From: Caulobacter sp.
GTDB lineage: Bacteria > Pseudomonadota > Alphaproteobacteria > Caulobacterales > Caulobacteraceae
Reading direction: 5' to 3'
NCBI GenBank assembly: GCA_021741355.1
Contig: JAIOXZ010000003.1
Location: 167,838 to 231,837, forward strand
DNA length: 64,000 bases
Shown: piece after piece, positions 10,245 through 22,148 of the stretch
How the letters are laid out: each line of letters starts with the position of its first letter
Numbering within the stretch: position 1 is the first letter of the stretch
Program-made: the position numbers and the translations under genes
Notes under the pieces: model-generated
What the model was told of the DNA's origin: nothing
Database searches by the model: none
The model's input: only the letters and a program-made list of their open reading frames with translations

Positions 10245-11141
10245 GTGTCCGTGTCGGCGTATCATCAGCACACCGTGGCCGGCCCCGTGATCTTCGCGGG
10301 GATTGGCGTCCACACCGGCGCGCACGTGCGGGTCGCGGTGCGTCCGGCCGCGCCGAATGCCGGCATCACCTTTGTGCGCACCGACATCAAGACCGGCGAC
10401 AACACCATCCGCGTTTCCGCCGAAGCCGTCGGCCAGACCCGTCTGGGCACGGTGATCAACAATGCCGCCGGCGCGAGTGTTTCGACGATCGAACATCTGA
10501 TGGCCGCCATGTCGGCCCTGGCGATCGACAACGCCGTTGTCGAGCTGGACGGTCCGGAAGTGCCGATCCTCGACGGCTCCGCCGCCGTGTTCATCCAGAT
10601 CCTCGACCGCGCCGGTCGCCGTCGTCAGGAAGCGCCCCGCAGCTTTATCGAGGTGCTGGAGCCGATCGAGGTGATCGAGGGCGACAAGACGGCCGCCCTT
10701 CTGCCTTGCGACGGCTTCGAGATGGCCTTCGAGATCCAGTTCGACTCGGCGCCGATCGGCCGCCAGCGCGTCGATCTGGAGATCACCGAGCAATCTTTCC
10801 GCGACGAGCTCGCTGACTGCCGCACCTTCGGCTTCCTGAAGGACGTTGAAGCCCTGCGTGCGGCCGGCCTGGCCCGGGGCGCCTCGATGGAAAACGCGGT
10901 GGTCCTCGATGGCGACCGCGTGCTGAACCCGGAAGGCCTGCGTCGCCCGGATGAATTCGTGCGCCACAAGGCGCTGGACGCTGTGGGCGACCTCTATGTG
11001 CTCGGCGCGCCGTTGATGGCCCGCTTCGAGGGCCTCTATGCCGGCCATGGCCTGAACAACCAGCTGGTGCGTGCTCTGATGGCGAATCCGCAGGCCTGGC
11101 GGGTCCGCACCTTCGCGCCGGAGCTCGCCCAGGTCGGCTGA
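10245..11141 (+). CDS. lpxC: LpxC, UDP-3-O-acyl-GlcNAc deacetylase
   Basis: This zinc deacetylase catalyses the committed step of lipid A synthesis. Conserved blocks are HTVAGPVIFAGIGVHTG, the first zinc histidine in STIEHLMAAMSAL, ELDGPEVPILDGSA, and the other zinc ligands in RHKALDAVGDLYVLG (H and D). The frame is open back to an ATG at 10188, but that leader is unlike LpxC and has no ribosome site. GTG 10245 is preceded by AAAAAGG seven bases upstream and begins close to the family's usual N-terminus, giving 298 residues. Confidence 0.95.
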   Translation: MSVSAYHQHTVAGPVIFAGIGVHTGAHVRVAVRPAAPNAGITFVRTDIKTGDNTIRVSAEAVGQTRLGTVINNAAGASVSTIEHLMAAMSALAIDNAVVELDGPEVPILDGSAAVFIQILDRAGRRRQEAPRSFIEVLEPIEVIEGDKTAALLPCDGFEMAFEIQFDSAPIGRQRVDLEITEQSFRDELADCRTFGFLKDVEALRAAGLARGASMENAVVLDGDRVLNPEGLRRPDEFVRHKALDAVGDLYVLGAPLMARFEGLYAGHGLNNQLVRALMANPQAWRVRTFAPELAQVG

Positions 11142-11233
11142 TCGCCTTCCGCCGCATTTGCGCCCGCCTTTGTGTGGTGTAGAAGCCGAGTGCTGCGCTC
11201 GGGGGCGCACGAACGGGTTCGAAGTGAGGGTAC

Positions 11234-12211
11234 GTGCTTCCTAGATCGACTGGCCGGGCGGCCCTTCTCATCCTCGCCATCGCTGTCTCGCTGACGGCGG
11301 CTGGTTGTGCGCGCGAAAAACCCAAGCCCCGTCTGGCTTACGAGGAGCGACCTGTCGAACTGCTGTATTCGACGGGCGCCTTCAGACTGGACCAGCGGCG
11401 CTGGACCGAGGCCGTCGCCTACTTCCAGGAAGTCGAACGCCAGCACCCCTATTCGGAGTGGTCGCGCCGGGCGATTCTGATGACCGGCTTCGCCCACTAC
11501 CAGGCCAACATGTACGCCGACGCGATCAAGGATTCGGAGCGGTTCATCCAGCTCTATCCGGGTAACGCCTCCGTCGTTTACGCCTACTATCTCAAGTCCA
11601 TCTGCTACTTCGAACAGATCGTCGACGTGGGCCGCGACCAGGCCGCCACGGAACAGGCGCTGGCCTCCCTGAACGAAGTGATCACGCGTTTCCCGCGCAG
11701 CGAATACGCCGCCGACGCGCGGCTCAAGATCGACATGGTCAACGACCAGTTGGCCGGCAAGGAAATGGCCATCGGCCGCTACTACCTGCGCCAGGGGCAG
11801 ACGATCGCCGCCATCGGCCGGTTCCGCACTGTGGTCGACCGCTACCAGACCACCACCCACACGCCGGAAGCCCTGTATCGCCTCGTCGAATCCTATCTGA
11901 CGGTCGGCCTGCTGCAGGAGGCCACCAGCAACGGCGCGGTGCTCGGTCACAATTTCCCGGGCGATCCCTGGTACACTGACGCCTACAACCTGCTGACCGA
12001 TCGCGGCCTGCAGCCTGCGATCGAGCCCAAGACGCCCGGCGCCAAGCGCAGCTATCTCGACCGTCTGCTGGGTCGTGGCACGGCCCTGCCGCCTCCGGTC
12101 GAGACCGCGCCCGCCGTCGCGCCCCCCGCCGAGGCCGTTCAGCCTGTCGCGGCGCCGCCTGCGGCGGAGCCGAAGAAAAAGGGTGTGTTCGGGCGACTGT
12201 TCCGACGCTGA
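11234..12211 (+). CDS. bamD: Outer membrane assembly lipoprotein BamD (ComL)
   Basis: This is the essential lipoprotein of the BAM complex, which inserts beta-barrel proteins. A lipoprotein signal peptide ends at TAAGC, so Cys25 is the lipidation site. Five TPR-like repeats follow; the first reads YSTGAFRLDQRRWTEAVAYF and another YLRQGQTIAAIGRFRTVVDRY. The C-terminal ~45 residues are Ala/Pro-rich and end in basic FGRLFRR, an extension beyond the TPR core. The GTG start follows GTGAGGGTAC, where GAGG lies a few bases upstream. recN follows 29 bases later. Confidence 0.94.
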   Translation: MLPRSTGRAALLILAIAVSLTAAGCAREKPKPRLAYEERPVELLYSTGAFRLDQRRWTEAVAYFQEVERQHPYSEWSRRAILMTGFAHYQANMYADAIKDSERFIQLYPGNASVVYAYYLKSICYFEQIVDVGRDQAATEQALASLNEVITRFPRSEYAADARLKIDMVNDQLAGKEMAIGRYYLRQGQTIAAIGRFRTVVDRYQTTTHTPEALYRLVESYLTVGLLQEATSNGAVLGHNFPGDPWYTDAYNLLTDRGLQPAIEPKTPGAKRSYLDRLLGRGTALPPPVETAPAVAPPAEAVQPVAAPPAAEPKKKGVFGRLFRR

Positions 12212-12240
12212 CTTTCGCAAAATCAGGCTAGACTGCGGTC

Positions 12241-13938
12241 ATGCTCATCGGGCTGGCCATTCGTGACGTCGTGCTGATCGAGGCGCTTGATCTCGCCATC
12301 GGTCCCGGGCTGACCGCGCTTACGGGCGAGACCGGCGCCGGCAAGTCCATCATTCTCGACGCCTTGGGTCTGGCCACCGGCGCCCGCGCGGACGCCGGAC
12401 TGGTCCGGCGCGGCGCCGCCCAGGCCAGCGCCACGGCGATCTTCTCGCCGCCGGCGGATCACGCGGTCTGGGCGTTGCTCGATGAAAAGGGCCTCGCCTA
12501 CGAGCGCGACGAGGACCTGGTCCTGCGGCGCCAGCTGTCCGCCGACGGCCGCAGCCGCGCCTTCGTCAACGATCAGGCCACCGGCGTCGCCGCGCTCAAG
12601 GAGCTGGGCGCGTTGCTGCTCGAGGTCCATGGCCAGCATGAGACGGTCGGTCTGCTCGACCCCCGCACCCATCGCGCCCTGCTGGATGCGTTCGGCGGTG
12701 TTTCGCTGGGCGCCGTCGCCTCGGCCTGGAGCGGTTGGCGGGCGGCGCGGGAACGGGCCGGCGCGCTGCGGGACCAGGCCGCCAACGCCGAGGCCGAGAT
12801 CGAGGAACTGACGCTGCGCCTGGGGGAGCTCGACCGGCTCGACCCGCGCGAGGGCGAGGAAGCCACCCTGGCCGAGGAACGGGCATTGCTGGGCGCCGCC
12901 GAGAAGGCGCTGGGCGACGTCGACGCGGCCCGTGACGCCCTGGGCGGTGAGAGCACCGCCGGACGCCTTTCACAGGCCTTCCGCGCGCTGGAGCGGGCGC
13001 GGGAACGGGCGATCCAGGCCGGCGCGGCCGCTGACGGCCCCGCCGTCCAGCGCCTGAGCGCCGCCGCTGAAGCGGTCGACCGCGCCGTCAGCGAGGTCCG
13101 GGAGGCCGAGGCGGCCATCGACCACGCCGCCCAGGCCTTCGATCTCGATCCCAGGCGTCTGGAAGAGGCCGAGGAGCGGCTGTTCGCCCTGCGCGCCATG
13201 GCCCGCAAGCTGTCGGTCGCGGTGGAGTCCCTGCCTGCCGTCCGCGCCGACTTCGCAGCCCGGCTGCGGGCCGTGGAAACCTCTGGCGAGGCCCTGCGCG
13301 CGGCCGAGGCGGCAGAGTCCGCCGCCCGCGCCGCCTACATGGCAGCCGCCGCGATCCTGTCGGCCGAGCGACGCGCCGCCGGCGACCGGCTGGCCCAAGC
13401 CGTGGAGAGCGAACTCGCCCCGCTGAAACTCGAAAAGGCCCGCTTCCGGGCTGCGGTCGAGGCCCTGCCCGAAGATCGCGCGGGCCCGTCGGGCGTGGAC
13501 CGGGTCGCCTTTGAAATCTGCACCAACCCCGGCGCGCCGTTCGGACCGCTGGAGGCGATCGCGTCGGGCGGCGAGTTGGCCCGTTTCGCCCTGGCGCTGA
13601 AGGCGGCCCTGGCGGGACGGGTCAAGGGCGCCCAACCGCTGATGATCTTTGACGAGGTCGACCAGGGCGTCGGCGGCGCCGTGGCCGACGCGGTCGGTCT
13701 GCGCCTGCGCCGCCTGGCCGGCGAGGCCCAGGTGCTGGTCGTCACCCATAGCCCGCAGGTCGCCGCCCGCGCCCACGCCCACTGGCGCATCAGCAAGAGC
13801 GGCGACGACACCCGCATCCGCACGGCCGTGGAGACCCTGTCCCCCGCCGACCGCGAGGAAGAGATCGCGCGAATGCTGGCCGGGGCGGAGATCACCGACG
13901 CGGCCCGCGCGGCGGCTCGGGCGCTGATCGGGGCCTAG
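12241..13938 (+). CDS. recN: DNA repair protein RecN
   Basis: This SMC-like ATPase acts in double-strand break repair. The N-terminal Walker A is GETGAGKS at residues 29-36. Two long Ala/Glu/Arg-rich coiled-coil arms flank the centre, including VHGQHETVGLLDP in the neck. The C-terminal half has the ABC signature region ASGGELARFALALKAAL and Walker B MIFDEVDQGVGG, then VTHSPQVAARAHAHW. The 565 residues match RecN. It is placed between bamD and ligA, as in Caulobacter. No LexA box is evident in the 29-base gap upstream. Confidence 0.97.
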   Translation: MLIGLAIRDVVLIEALDLAIGPGLTALTGETGAGKSIILDALGLATGARADAGLVRRGAAQASATAIFSPPADHAVWALLDEKGLAYERDEDLVLRRQLSADGRSRAFVNDQATGVAALKELGALLLEVHGQHETVGLLDPRTHRALLDAFGGVSLGAVASAWSGWRAARERAGALRDQAANAEAEIEELTLRLGELDRLDPREGEEATLAEERALLGAAEKALGDVDAARDALGGESTAGRLSQAFRALERARERAIQAGAAADGPAVQRLSAAAEAVDRAVSEVREAEAAIDHAAQAFDLDPRRLEEAEERLFALRAMARKLSVAVESLPAVRADFAARLRAVETSGEALRAAEAAESAARAAYMAAAAILSAERRAAGDRLAQAVESELAPLKLEKARFRAAVEALPEDRAGPSGVDRVAFEICTNPGAPFGPLEAIASGGELARFALALKAALAGRVKGAQPLMIFDEVDQGVGGAVADAVGLRLRRLAGEAQVLVVTHSPQVAARAHAHWRISKSGDDTRIRTAVETLSPADREEEIARMLAGAEITDAARAAARALIGA

Positions 13939-13940
13939 TG

Positions 13941-16417
<2,477 letters not shown>

Positions 16418-16418
16418 T

Positions 16419-16512
16419 TGTCATCCCGGACGCCGAAGGCGATCCGGGACCCAGATTGAATCCAGGCCGAATCTGGGTCCCGGCTCTCCGCTGCGCTTCG
16501 GCCGGGATGACA
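16419..16512. repeat. Nested palindromic repeat downstream of ligA
   Basis: Outer arms TGTCATCCCGG (16419-16429) and CCGGGATGACA (16502-16512) enclose perfect inner arms of 14 bp, CCGGGACCCAGATT (16444-16457) and AATCTGGGTCCCGG (16470-16483). Between outer and inner arms are small GC hairpins. It fills the gap between two convergent genes, where it could end transcription in both directions. The type is common in alphaproteobacterial intergenic regions. Confidence 0.7.
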
Positions 16513-16519
16513 GAGGGCC

Positions 16520-17173
16520 CTACGCCTCGTCCCGGTGCTTCCCCAGATCGGCCAGCCAGGCCACGGCCGTGACCGCCAGATAGACCACCAGCCCGAGCCT
16601 GGCGAAGGCGAAGGTCGAGCCCGCGGGTTCGGAGAATTCGCCGACCATCTGCAGCGCGACCAGGAAGGTCAGGAACAGCAGCGCCGGCCAGGCCGTGCGC
16701 CCGAACCGCCCGCGGTTCCATAGCCAGCAGGCGCCGGCCACGGCGATCAGGCCCATCTCCAGGGTCTTTTCCGCGCCAGGGAAGTTCCAGAGGGCGAGGC
16801 CCACCTTCTCGCCGCCTGGCCAGATCTCCAGGTCCGGTCGGTGCACCAGCCAGTCCGTCGCCCAGTGCGAGAAGACCACCAGACCGACCATCGCCGCCGT
16901 CCACCATGGCACGCGCAGCAGGAAACGGGCGAGCAGCAGCCCTGCGATCGACCAGAGCACCGCCGCCGGCAGGCTGTGGGTCCAGGGCATGTGTTCGAGC
17001 ACCAGCGGGCTGCCGGGGAGTTCGGGATCGAAGCTGACCTTCTCGACCCCGGCCATGACCAGAGCGCTCCAGCCGATGTCCAGCAGCTGGGCCGCGCCGA
17101 TATAGCTCCACAGCGGCGCCTTGGGCGCGATGGCCTTGCCGACGATCGCGGCGGCGTAGTGTCCGACGAACAT
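16520..17173 (-). CDS. Conserved multi-pass membrane protein, YdjM/metal-dependent-hydrolase-like
   Basis: The product is a predicted inner-membrane protein of 217 residues with about six hydrophobic segments. The N-terminus MFVGHYAAAIVGKAIAPKAP and the motifs LEHMPWTHSLPAA and FSHWATDWLVHRPDL resemble bacterial membrane proteins annotated as YdjM/DUF457-type metal-dependent hydrolases, whose conserved His and Asp residues line the membrane. Substrate and role are unknown. It is convergent with ligA, with the repeat between them, and lies 42 bases after the start of the next minus-strand gene's terminus. Confidence 0.75.
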   Translation of the reverse strand: MFVGHYAAAIVGKAIAPKAPLWSYIGAAQLLDIGWSALVMAGVEKVSFDPELPGSPLVLEHMPWTHSLPAAVLWSIAGLLLARFLLRVPWWTAAMVGLVVFSHWATDWLVHRPDLEIWPGGEKVGLALWNFPGAEKTLEMGLIAVAGACWLWNRGRFGRTAWPALLFLTFLVALQMVGEFSEPAGSTFAFARLGLVVYLAVTAVAWLADLGKHRDEA

Positions 17174-17215
17174 GGCGTCCTCCCCGACCCCGTGATCAGG
17201 GGAGGGTGGACCCGA

Positions 17216-19027
17216 TCAGAGTGGCGCGCACGCGGTTTCCAGCCAGAGGCGAACCTCTTCGTCCACCAGCGGGCCGATCAGTTCGAGCACGCGGGCGTGG
17301 TAGCCGTCCATCTGGGCCCGCTCCTCGTCGGTCAGCATGTCGACCTCGATGCAGGCGCGGTCGATCGGGGCCCAGGTGAGGTTCTCAAAGCCCAGCATCG
17401 GCCGCTCGCCGCCGGGGACGTCGGTGGCCTCGGTGACGAACTGCAGGTTCTCGATGCGGATGCCGTAGTCGCCCGGCTTGTAGTAGCCCGGCTCGTTGCT
17501 GAGGATCATGCCGGGCCGCAGGGCGACGGTGTTCGGCGCCTTGGCGATCCGCGCCGGGCCCTCATGGACGCCCAGATAGGCGCCGACGCCGTGGCCGGTG
17601 CCGTGATCGTAGTCGAGGCCGGCGTTCCACAAGGGCGCGCGGGCGAGGGCGTCCAGCGCTGATCCAGTCGTGCCCACCGGGAAACGCACACGGGCCAGAT
17701 GCAGATGGCCTTTCAGCACCAGGGTGAAGCGCTGCTTCATCTCCTCGGACGGCGCGCCGATGGCCATGGTGCGGGTGACATCCGTCGTGCCGTCGAGATA
17801 CTGGCCGCCGCTGTCGACCAGCAGCAGCGAGCCCTGGGCGCAGCGCTCGTTGCTGCGCTCGGTCGGGCGGTAGTGGGGCAGGGCGCCGTGGCCGTTGGCG
17901 GCGCCGATCGTGTCGAACGACAGGTCCTTCAGCGCGCCGGTCGCCTCGCGGAACGCCTCGAGCTTCGTCACGGCCTCCTTCTCGTCGGGCGGGTTGATCT
18001 GCCCCTCGGTGGCGATCCAGTGGAGGAAGTTGGTCAGGGCAGCGCCATCGCGGATATGGGCGCGCCGCGCGCCCTCCAGCTCCGTGGCGTTCTTGCAGGC
18101 GCGCGGCATGGTGCAGGGGTCCATGCCGCGAACGACGGTGGCCCCTTCCGCGGCGAGGGTGTCGAAATACCAGGCCGAGGACTGCGCCGGATCGACCAGC
18201 ACCTTCTTGCCCTTGAGGTCGCTGAGCGCGCCGGCGAGCGCGTCGGGATGTTCAAGCGTGACCTGGTTGCCGAGCCAGGCGGGGAGGTCTTCGGTGACCT
18301 TGGCTGGATCGAGGAACAGGCGGGCCGTGCCGTCGGCGTTCAGCACCGCCTGCCCGATGGGCAGCGGCGAGCGGATGACGTCGCCGCCACGCACATTGAA
18401 CAGCCAGGCGATCGAGGCCGGGGCGGTGATCACCGAGGCGTCCGCGCCGTCGCGGGCCAGGGCCTCGCCGACGCGTGCGCGCTTTGTGGCGGAGTCCTCG
18501 CCGGCGAACTCGAGCGGCTGGGGCACCACCGGAGCCGTCGGTTGCGGCGGGCGCGACGCGCCCCAGGCGGCGTCCAGCGGATTGGGATCGACGGGCTTCA
18601 GCGTCGCGCCGGCCTTGTCGGCGGCGGCGCGAAGGTGGCCCAGGGCGTCCGGGCTGTGCAGGCGCGGATCGTAGCCGATGACAGCGCCTTTCGACGTGGT
18701 CTCGACATAGGCGGGCATCCCGCCTTCGACGAGATCGCGGATCTCGAACACGCCCTGATCGACCTGTTCGCGGACCTGCAGGGTGTAGCGGCCGTCGACG
18801 AACACGGCGGCCCGGTCCTTTAGGATCACCGCCGCGCCCGCCGAGCCCGTGAAGCCGGTCGCCCAGGCGAGGCGGTCGTTGGCCTCGGGCAGATACTCGT
18901 TCTGGTGCTCGTCCTCGTGCGGGATGAGGAACCCGTCCAGGCCCTGGGCCTGCATGGCCTGACGGATCAGCGGAACGTGGCGGGGCCCGAACGAGGGGTC
19001 GGTCGATTCATCGAAGGTCTGGCGCAT
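17216..19027 (-). CDS. Xaa-Pro aminopeptidase (M24B family)
   Basis: This cytoplasmic dinuclear metallopeptidase removes an N-terminal residue preceding proline. The 603 residues match the three-domain APP1-type enzyme: two creatinase-like domains, then the pita-bread catalytic domain. Metal ligands are visible in LLVDSGGQYLDGTTDVTR (two Asp), DHGTGHGVGAYLGVHEGP (His), SNEPGYYKPGDYGIRIENL (two Glu). The minus-strand ATG at 19027 begins MRQTFDESTDPSFG. It is not obviously in an operon with the gene downstream. Confidence 0.95.
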   Translation of the reverse strand: MRQTFDESTDPSFGPRHVPLIRQAMQAQGLDGFLIPHEDEHQNEYLPEANDRLAWATGFTGSAGAAVILKDRAAVFVDGRYTLQVREQVDQGVFEIRDLVEGGMPAYVETTSKGAVIGYDPRLHSPDALGHLRAAADKAGATLKPVDPNPLDAAWGASRPPQPTAPVVPQPLEFAGEDSATKRARVGEALARDGADASVITAPASIAWLFNVRGGDVIRSPLPIGQAVLNADGTARLFLDPAKVTEDLPAWLGNQVTLEHPDALAGALSDLKGKKVLVDPAQSSAWYFDTLAAEGATVVRGMDPCTMPRACKNATELEGARRAHIRDGAALTNFLHWIATEGQINPPDEKEAVTKLEAFREATGALKDLSFDTIGAANGHGALPHYRPTERSNERCAQGSLLLVDSGGQYLDGTTDVTRTMAIGAPSEEMKQRFTLVLKGHLHLARVRFPVGTTGSALDALARAPLWNAGLDYDHGTGHGVGAYLGVHEGPARIAKAPNTVALRPGMILSNEPGYYKPGDYGIRIENLQFVTEATDVPGGERPMLGFENLTWAPIDRACIEVDMLTDEERAQMDGYHARVLELIGPLVDEEVRLWLETACAPL

Positions 19028-19132
19028 GGGAACAACCTATTCATCCCGCGGGATCGGCGCCACCGTCGGAAACTGATTGATAACCGGCGCAGCCCAGCTT
19101 GAGCGGACCTGCATCAACCTGGCTGAGCTCCA

Positions 19133-19669
19133 ATGACCTGCTGCGACCACATTCAATCCCCACGGATGACGCGCCGAAAGGCGATGCAGGCCGTGGCCCT
19201 CGGCGCGGGCGTCAGCCTGCTTTCGACGCTCCAGCCGGGCGTCGCCCGGGCGGGCGGGCACACCGAGATGCTGCTGCTGACCTGCATGGACTTCAGGCTG
19301 GTCCACCACGTCGAGACCTACATGAACGCCCGCGGGCTGCAGGATAAGTTCGATCATGTCGTGCTGGCAGGCGCGTCGCTGGGCGCGCTGAACGACCGGT
19401 TCCCGGCCTGGAGCGAGGTGTTCTGGCAGCACCTCGACCTGGCGATCAGCCTGCACGAGGTGCACCGCGTGATGATCCTCGATCACCGCGACTGCGGCGC
19501 CTACAAGATGATCCTCGGCGAGCCCGCGGTGAAGGACGCCGATACGGAACTGAAGAGCCACGTCAAACAGCTCTACGCGGTCCGGTCGGCGATCCTCGTC
19601 AAACACCCGCACATGGAGGTCGAGATCGGCCTGATGGCCCTCGACGGGACCGTGCTGCAGGTCGTCTGA
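19133..19669 (+). CDS. Tat-exported beta-carbonic anhydrase-like protein
   Basis: The protein keeps the beta-carbonic anhydrase zinc-site motifs: CMDFR (Cys51, Asp53, Arg55) and HRDCGAY (His118, Cys121), an arrangement of CxDxR and HxxC. A twin-arginine leader MTRRKAMQAVALGAGVSLL, ending near ARAGG, suggests folded export to the periplasm. At 178 residues it is shorter than typical beta-type enzymes, and GAS replaces part of the usual GNAG loop. A second ATG at 19166 (residue 12) may be the true start, since the Tat motif begins there. Activity is inferred only from the motifs. Confidence 0.8.
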   Translation: MTCCDHIQSPRMTRRKAMQAVALGAGVSLLSTLQPGVARAGGHTEMLLLTCMDFRLVHHVETYMNARGLQDKFDHVVLAGASLGALNDRFPAWSEVFWQHLDLAISLHEVHRVMILDHRDCGAYKMILGEPAVKDADTELKSHVKQLYAVRSAILVKHPHMEVEIGLMALDGTVLQVV

Positions 19670-19673
19670 GCCC

Positions 19674-20084
19674 CTACTGCATAGGCTGTTCTGGCGGCGG
19701 CGGGGCCTCCATCCGGGCGGCGTCGCTGGCGATGGCGGCGTCGGCGCTGGCAGCGGCGCGATCGGCGGCCTCGCGGGCGTCAGCGGCGGCCTGGGCCGCA
19801 TCGGCGCTCGTCTGGGCCGCCGCCGAGCGGGCGGCGTTCTCGGCGGCGTTCAGCGTCGATTGCGCGCCGGCCAGCGCGCCTTCAGCCCGACCGAGATCCT
19901 GCGCCTGGGCGATCGCGGCGGCGTCGGTTTCAGGCGGGGTCTGGCTGGTCACCATGAAGGCGACGGCGATGATGGCGACAACCGCGACAACGGCGGCGAC
20001 GACCCAGGGGGTCGAATTTCCGCCGCGCGGGCCAGCCGACCGGGTGTCATGGTGCGGCGGGTTGTGGGGATCGATGTTGGTCAT
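19674..20084 (-). CDS. Small membrane-anchored Ala-rich coiled-coil protein
   Basis: I do not recognise a family. Residues 1-24 are hydrophilic and His/Pro-rich (MTNIDPHNPPHHDTRS), one membrane segment follows (WVVAAVVAVVAIIAVAFMV), and then comes an Ala/Asp/Gln-rich helix of about 80 residues that probably faces the periplasm and could form a coiled coil. The tail is proline-rich (PPPPEQPMQ). The frame extends to 20126, but ATG 20084 has GGAGGG seven bases upstream and is preferred, giving 136 residues. It is convergent with the carbonic-anhydrase-like gene, four bases apart. Confidence 0.7.
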   Translation of the reverse strand: MTNIDPHNPPHHDTRSAGPRGGNSTPWVVAAVVAVVAIIAVAFMVTSQTPPETDAAAIAQAQDLGRAEGALAGAQSTLNAAENAARSAAAQTSADAAQAAADAREAADRAAASADAAIASDAARMEAPPPPEQPMQ

Positions 20085-20151
20085 GGGCGGCCCTCCGTGG
20101 GGATAAGCCCCCGACCGCCCAGACAACGCGGCGCTCTGAAGGGGGTTCCGG

Positions 20152-21018
20152 TCAGCCCCGCTGCAGGACCAGGGTCGCCCAGGCGTCGCGGTGGATACGT
20201 CGCACGACGCGGAAGCCCTTGGACAGGTAGGCCGCCTTCACCCGCCGCTCCTGCGTCCGCAGCAGGCCGGACAGGATCGCGACGCCGCCCGGACGCAGGG
20301 CGCCCTTGATGTCCTGCGCCAGGGCCACGAGCGGCGGGGCGAGGATGTTGGCGAACACCAGGTCGTAGGGCGCGTCCTGGCGCACCAGCCGGTGGTTCAG
20401 ACCCGAGGCGTGGACGAACCGGGCGGTGGCCGCGTTCTCCTTCGCGTTCTCGTTGGCGATCCGGACGCTGGGGCCGTCGATGTCGGTGCCGACGGCGCGG
20501 CGCGAGCCGGTGCGGGCGGCGGCCACGGCCAGCACGCCCGTGCCGCAGCCGACGTCGAGCACCTTGCCGAAGCGCCGGGCCTTGAGCAGGTCGTGGTAGG
20601 CGCGCAGGCAGCCGGCCGTCGTGCCGTGGTGACCCGTGCCGAAGGCCGCCCCGGCCTCGATGCGCAGCGCCACCGCGTTGGGCGGCACCCGGCCGGTGTC
20701 ATGAACGCCGTGGACGAAGAAGCGGCCCTCGCGCACCGGCGGCAGGCCGGACAGGGCCATGGCCAGCCAGTCGGCGTCCGCCAGCGGCTCGACGATCACG
20801 GTCAGGCCGCCGGAGGCGATCAGCGACGCCTCGATCCCCTCGGCCTCTTCCGTCGAGGTCGGGAAGGCGTCGATGCGCCACAGATCCTTGTCCTCGTCCT
20901 CTTCGAGGATCGAGTAGGTCGCGCCCTCCAGCAACGGATTGGCGTCGAGGGCTTCAGCGGCGGCTTCAGCCAGGGCGCGGGGGCCCCGGGCGATGATCTG
21001 GACGGCTTGATCGGTCAT
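20152..21018 (-). CDS. prmA: PrmA, ribosomal protein L11 methyltransferase
   Basis: This SAM-dependent methyltransferase modifies ribosomal protein L11. A substrate-recognition domain occupies about residues 1-100. The methyltransferase fold follows with [21 protein letters not shown] motif [32 protein letters not shown] and the catalytic-loop motif [14 protein letters not shown]. An upstream frame extends to 21183, but ATG 21018 starts the expected N-terminus ([13 protein letters not shown]) and gives the usual 288 residues. It lies 31 bases after the cupin-like gene and is probably co-transcribed with it. Confidence 0.94.
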   Translation of the reverse strand: MTDQAVQIIARGPRALAEAAAEALDANPLLEGATYSILEEDEDKDLWRIDAFPTSTEEAEGIEASLIASGGLTVIVEPLADADWLAMALSGLPPVREGRFFVHGVHDTGRVPPNAVALRIEAGAAFGTGHHGTTAGCLRAYHDLLKARRFGKVLDVGCGTGVLAVAAARTGSRRAVGTDIDGPSVRIANENAKENAATARFVHASGLNHRLVRQDAPYDLVFANILAPPLVALAQDIKGALRPGGVAILSGLLRTQERRVKAAYLSKGFRVVRRIHRDAWATLVLQRG

Positions 21019-21049
21019 GGCGTCCCCATAGCGACAGGGACGCCCGCCG

Positions 21050-22063
21050 TCACGCGGCCTTGCGATCGACCGTGCGTCGACGGGCCGGCTTGCGCGCGGG
21101 TTTGGCCGGCTCGGCGACGACCGCCCAGTCCGGCGCCATGCCCTCGCGCCAGCGGACGCAGCCGGGCGCCGACAGGTCGACATCGAACTGGCGCAGGTGC
21201 GCGCGCTCGGCGTTGCCCGACGGCGGCGCCCAGGTCTTCAGGGCCTTGGCGGCCAGCAGACAGGCCGGCGAGAAGGCCTGCATCACGCCCCGCGACTTCG
21301 GGGCCCAGCCGAGCGCCCGGCGCATCCGGCCGTTGGTGTAGAAGACGGCGTTGGTCAGCATCGACTGCGGCGAGGAGAATTCCACCGAGATCGAGACGTT
21401 GAGATCGTCGCCGTTGACCACCCGGTGCGGCGAATGCTGCGGCCAGAACGCCGCCTGGCCGGGCCGCAGCGTGACCGGCAGGACATGATCCTCCAGCGCC
21501 GGCGACCAGGGCAGGTCCGAGAGGTTTTCCTTAAGCAGGATGGCCTCCAGCGCCGCCTCGGTGACAATGTCCTGGCGCGGCGGATAGACGTGGATCGTCT
21601 TGTGGCCGCGGATGTGCCACAGCATCGTCTCGGCCGGATCGACATGGAAATAGATGCCCATGTGCGGGCTCGAGATCAGCACCGCCGCGTCGGCGGTCAG
21701 CACCGGCAGGCCGGTGGCCTGCGAGAATTCGCCCATCAACTGGTCGAACACGACCTTGTAACGCGGGTTCCTGGTCATCGCGCTGCGCGGGGAAACCCAC
21801 AGGGCGCCGGTGCGGGCCGCGGTGACCAGTTCCTCGCCGCTCATGCCGTTGGCCTCGCCGGCGATCCAGCGGACGTCGGCCGGCGGGTTGGGCTGCATGG
21901 TGCAGATCGTCACCTCGTCGCGCGGGTGCTCGTCGAGCAGGGTCGCCAGCGCGGAGTCGGTGAACAGGCCGGTCTGTTCCAGCCGGTGGTTGAAGCGCAT
22001 GACCTCCTTGCGGACGATCTTTTTCTGCTCGGCGTTCAGCGGCGGAAGAATGCGGTCGGTCAT
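21050..22063 (-). CDS. Cupin/JmjC-like protein with Fe(II)-site motif
   Basis: The 337-residue cytoplasmic protein has a double-stranded beta-helix signature. HVD in [20 protein letters not shown] and the later histidine in [15 protein letters not shown] give an HxD...H facial triad like Fe(II)/2-oxoglutarate oxygenases of the cupin-8/JmjC group. The N-terminal helical part ([19 protein letters not shown]) is unlike standard hydroxylases. The C-terminal tail is Lys/Arg/Pro-rich ([11 protein letters not shown]). ATG 22063 is preferred over an upstream in-frame ATG at 22144. Being next to prmA hints at a ribosomal substrate, but that is inference. Confidence 0.7.
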   Translation of the reverse strand: MTDRILPPLNAEQKKIVRKEVMRFNHRLEQTGLFTDSALATLLDEHPRDEVTICTMQPNPPADVRWIAGEANGMSGEELVTAARTGALWVSPRSAMTRNPRYKVVFDQLMGEFSQATGLPVLTADAAVLISSPHMGIYFHVDPAETMLWHIRGHKTIHVYPPRQDIVTEAALEAILLKENLSDLPWSPALEDHVLPVTLRPGQAAFWPQHSPHRVVNGDDLNVSISVEFSSPQSMLTNAVFYTNGRMRRALGWAPKSRGVMQAFSPACLLAAKALKTWAPPSGNAERAHLRQFDVDLSAPGCVRWREGMAPDWAVVAEPAKPARKPARRRTVDRKAA

Positions 22064-22148
22064 GCTCGGTGTCCCATTGCGGCGCAGGCTGGAGGTTGCG
22101 CAGCAAGGGATTTGCCAAGAGATCCATCCCCCGATGGGGAGCATTCTT

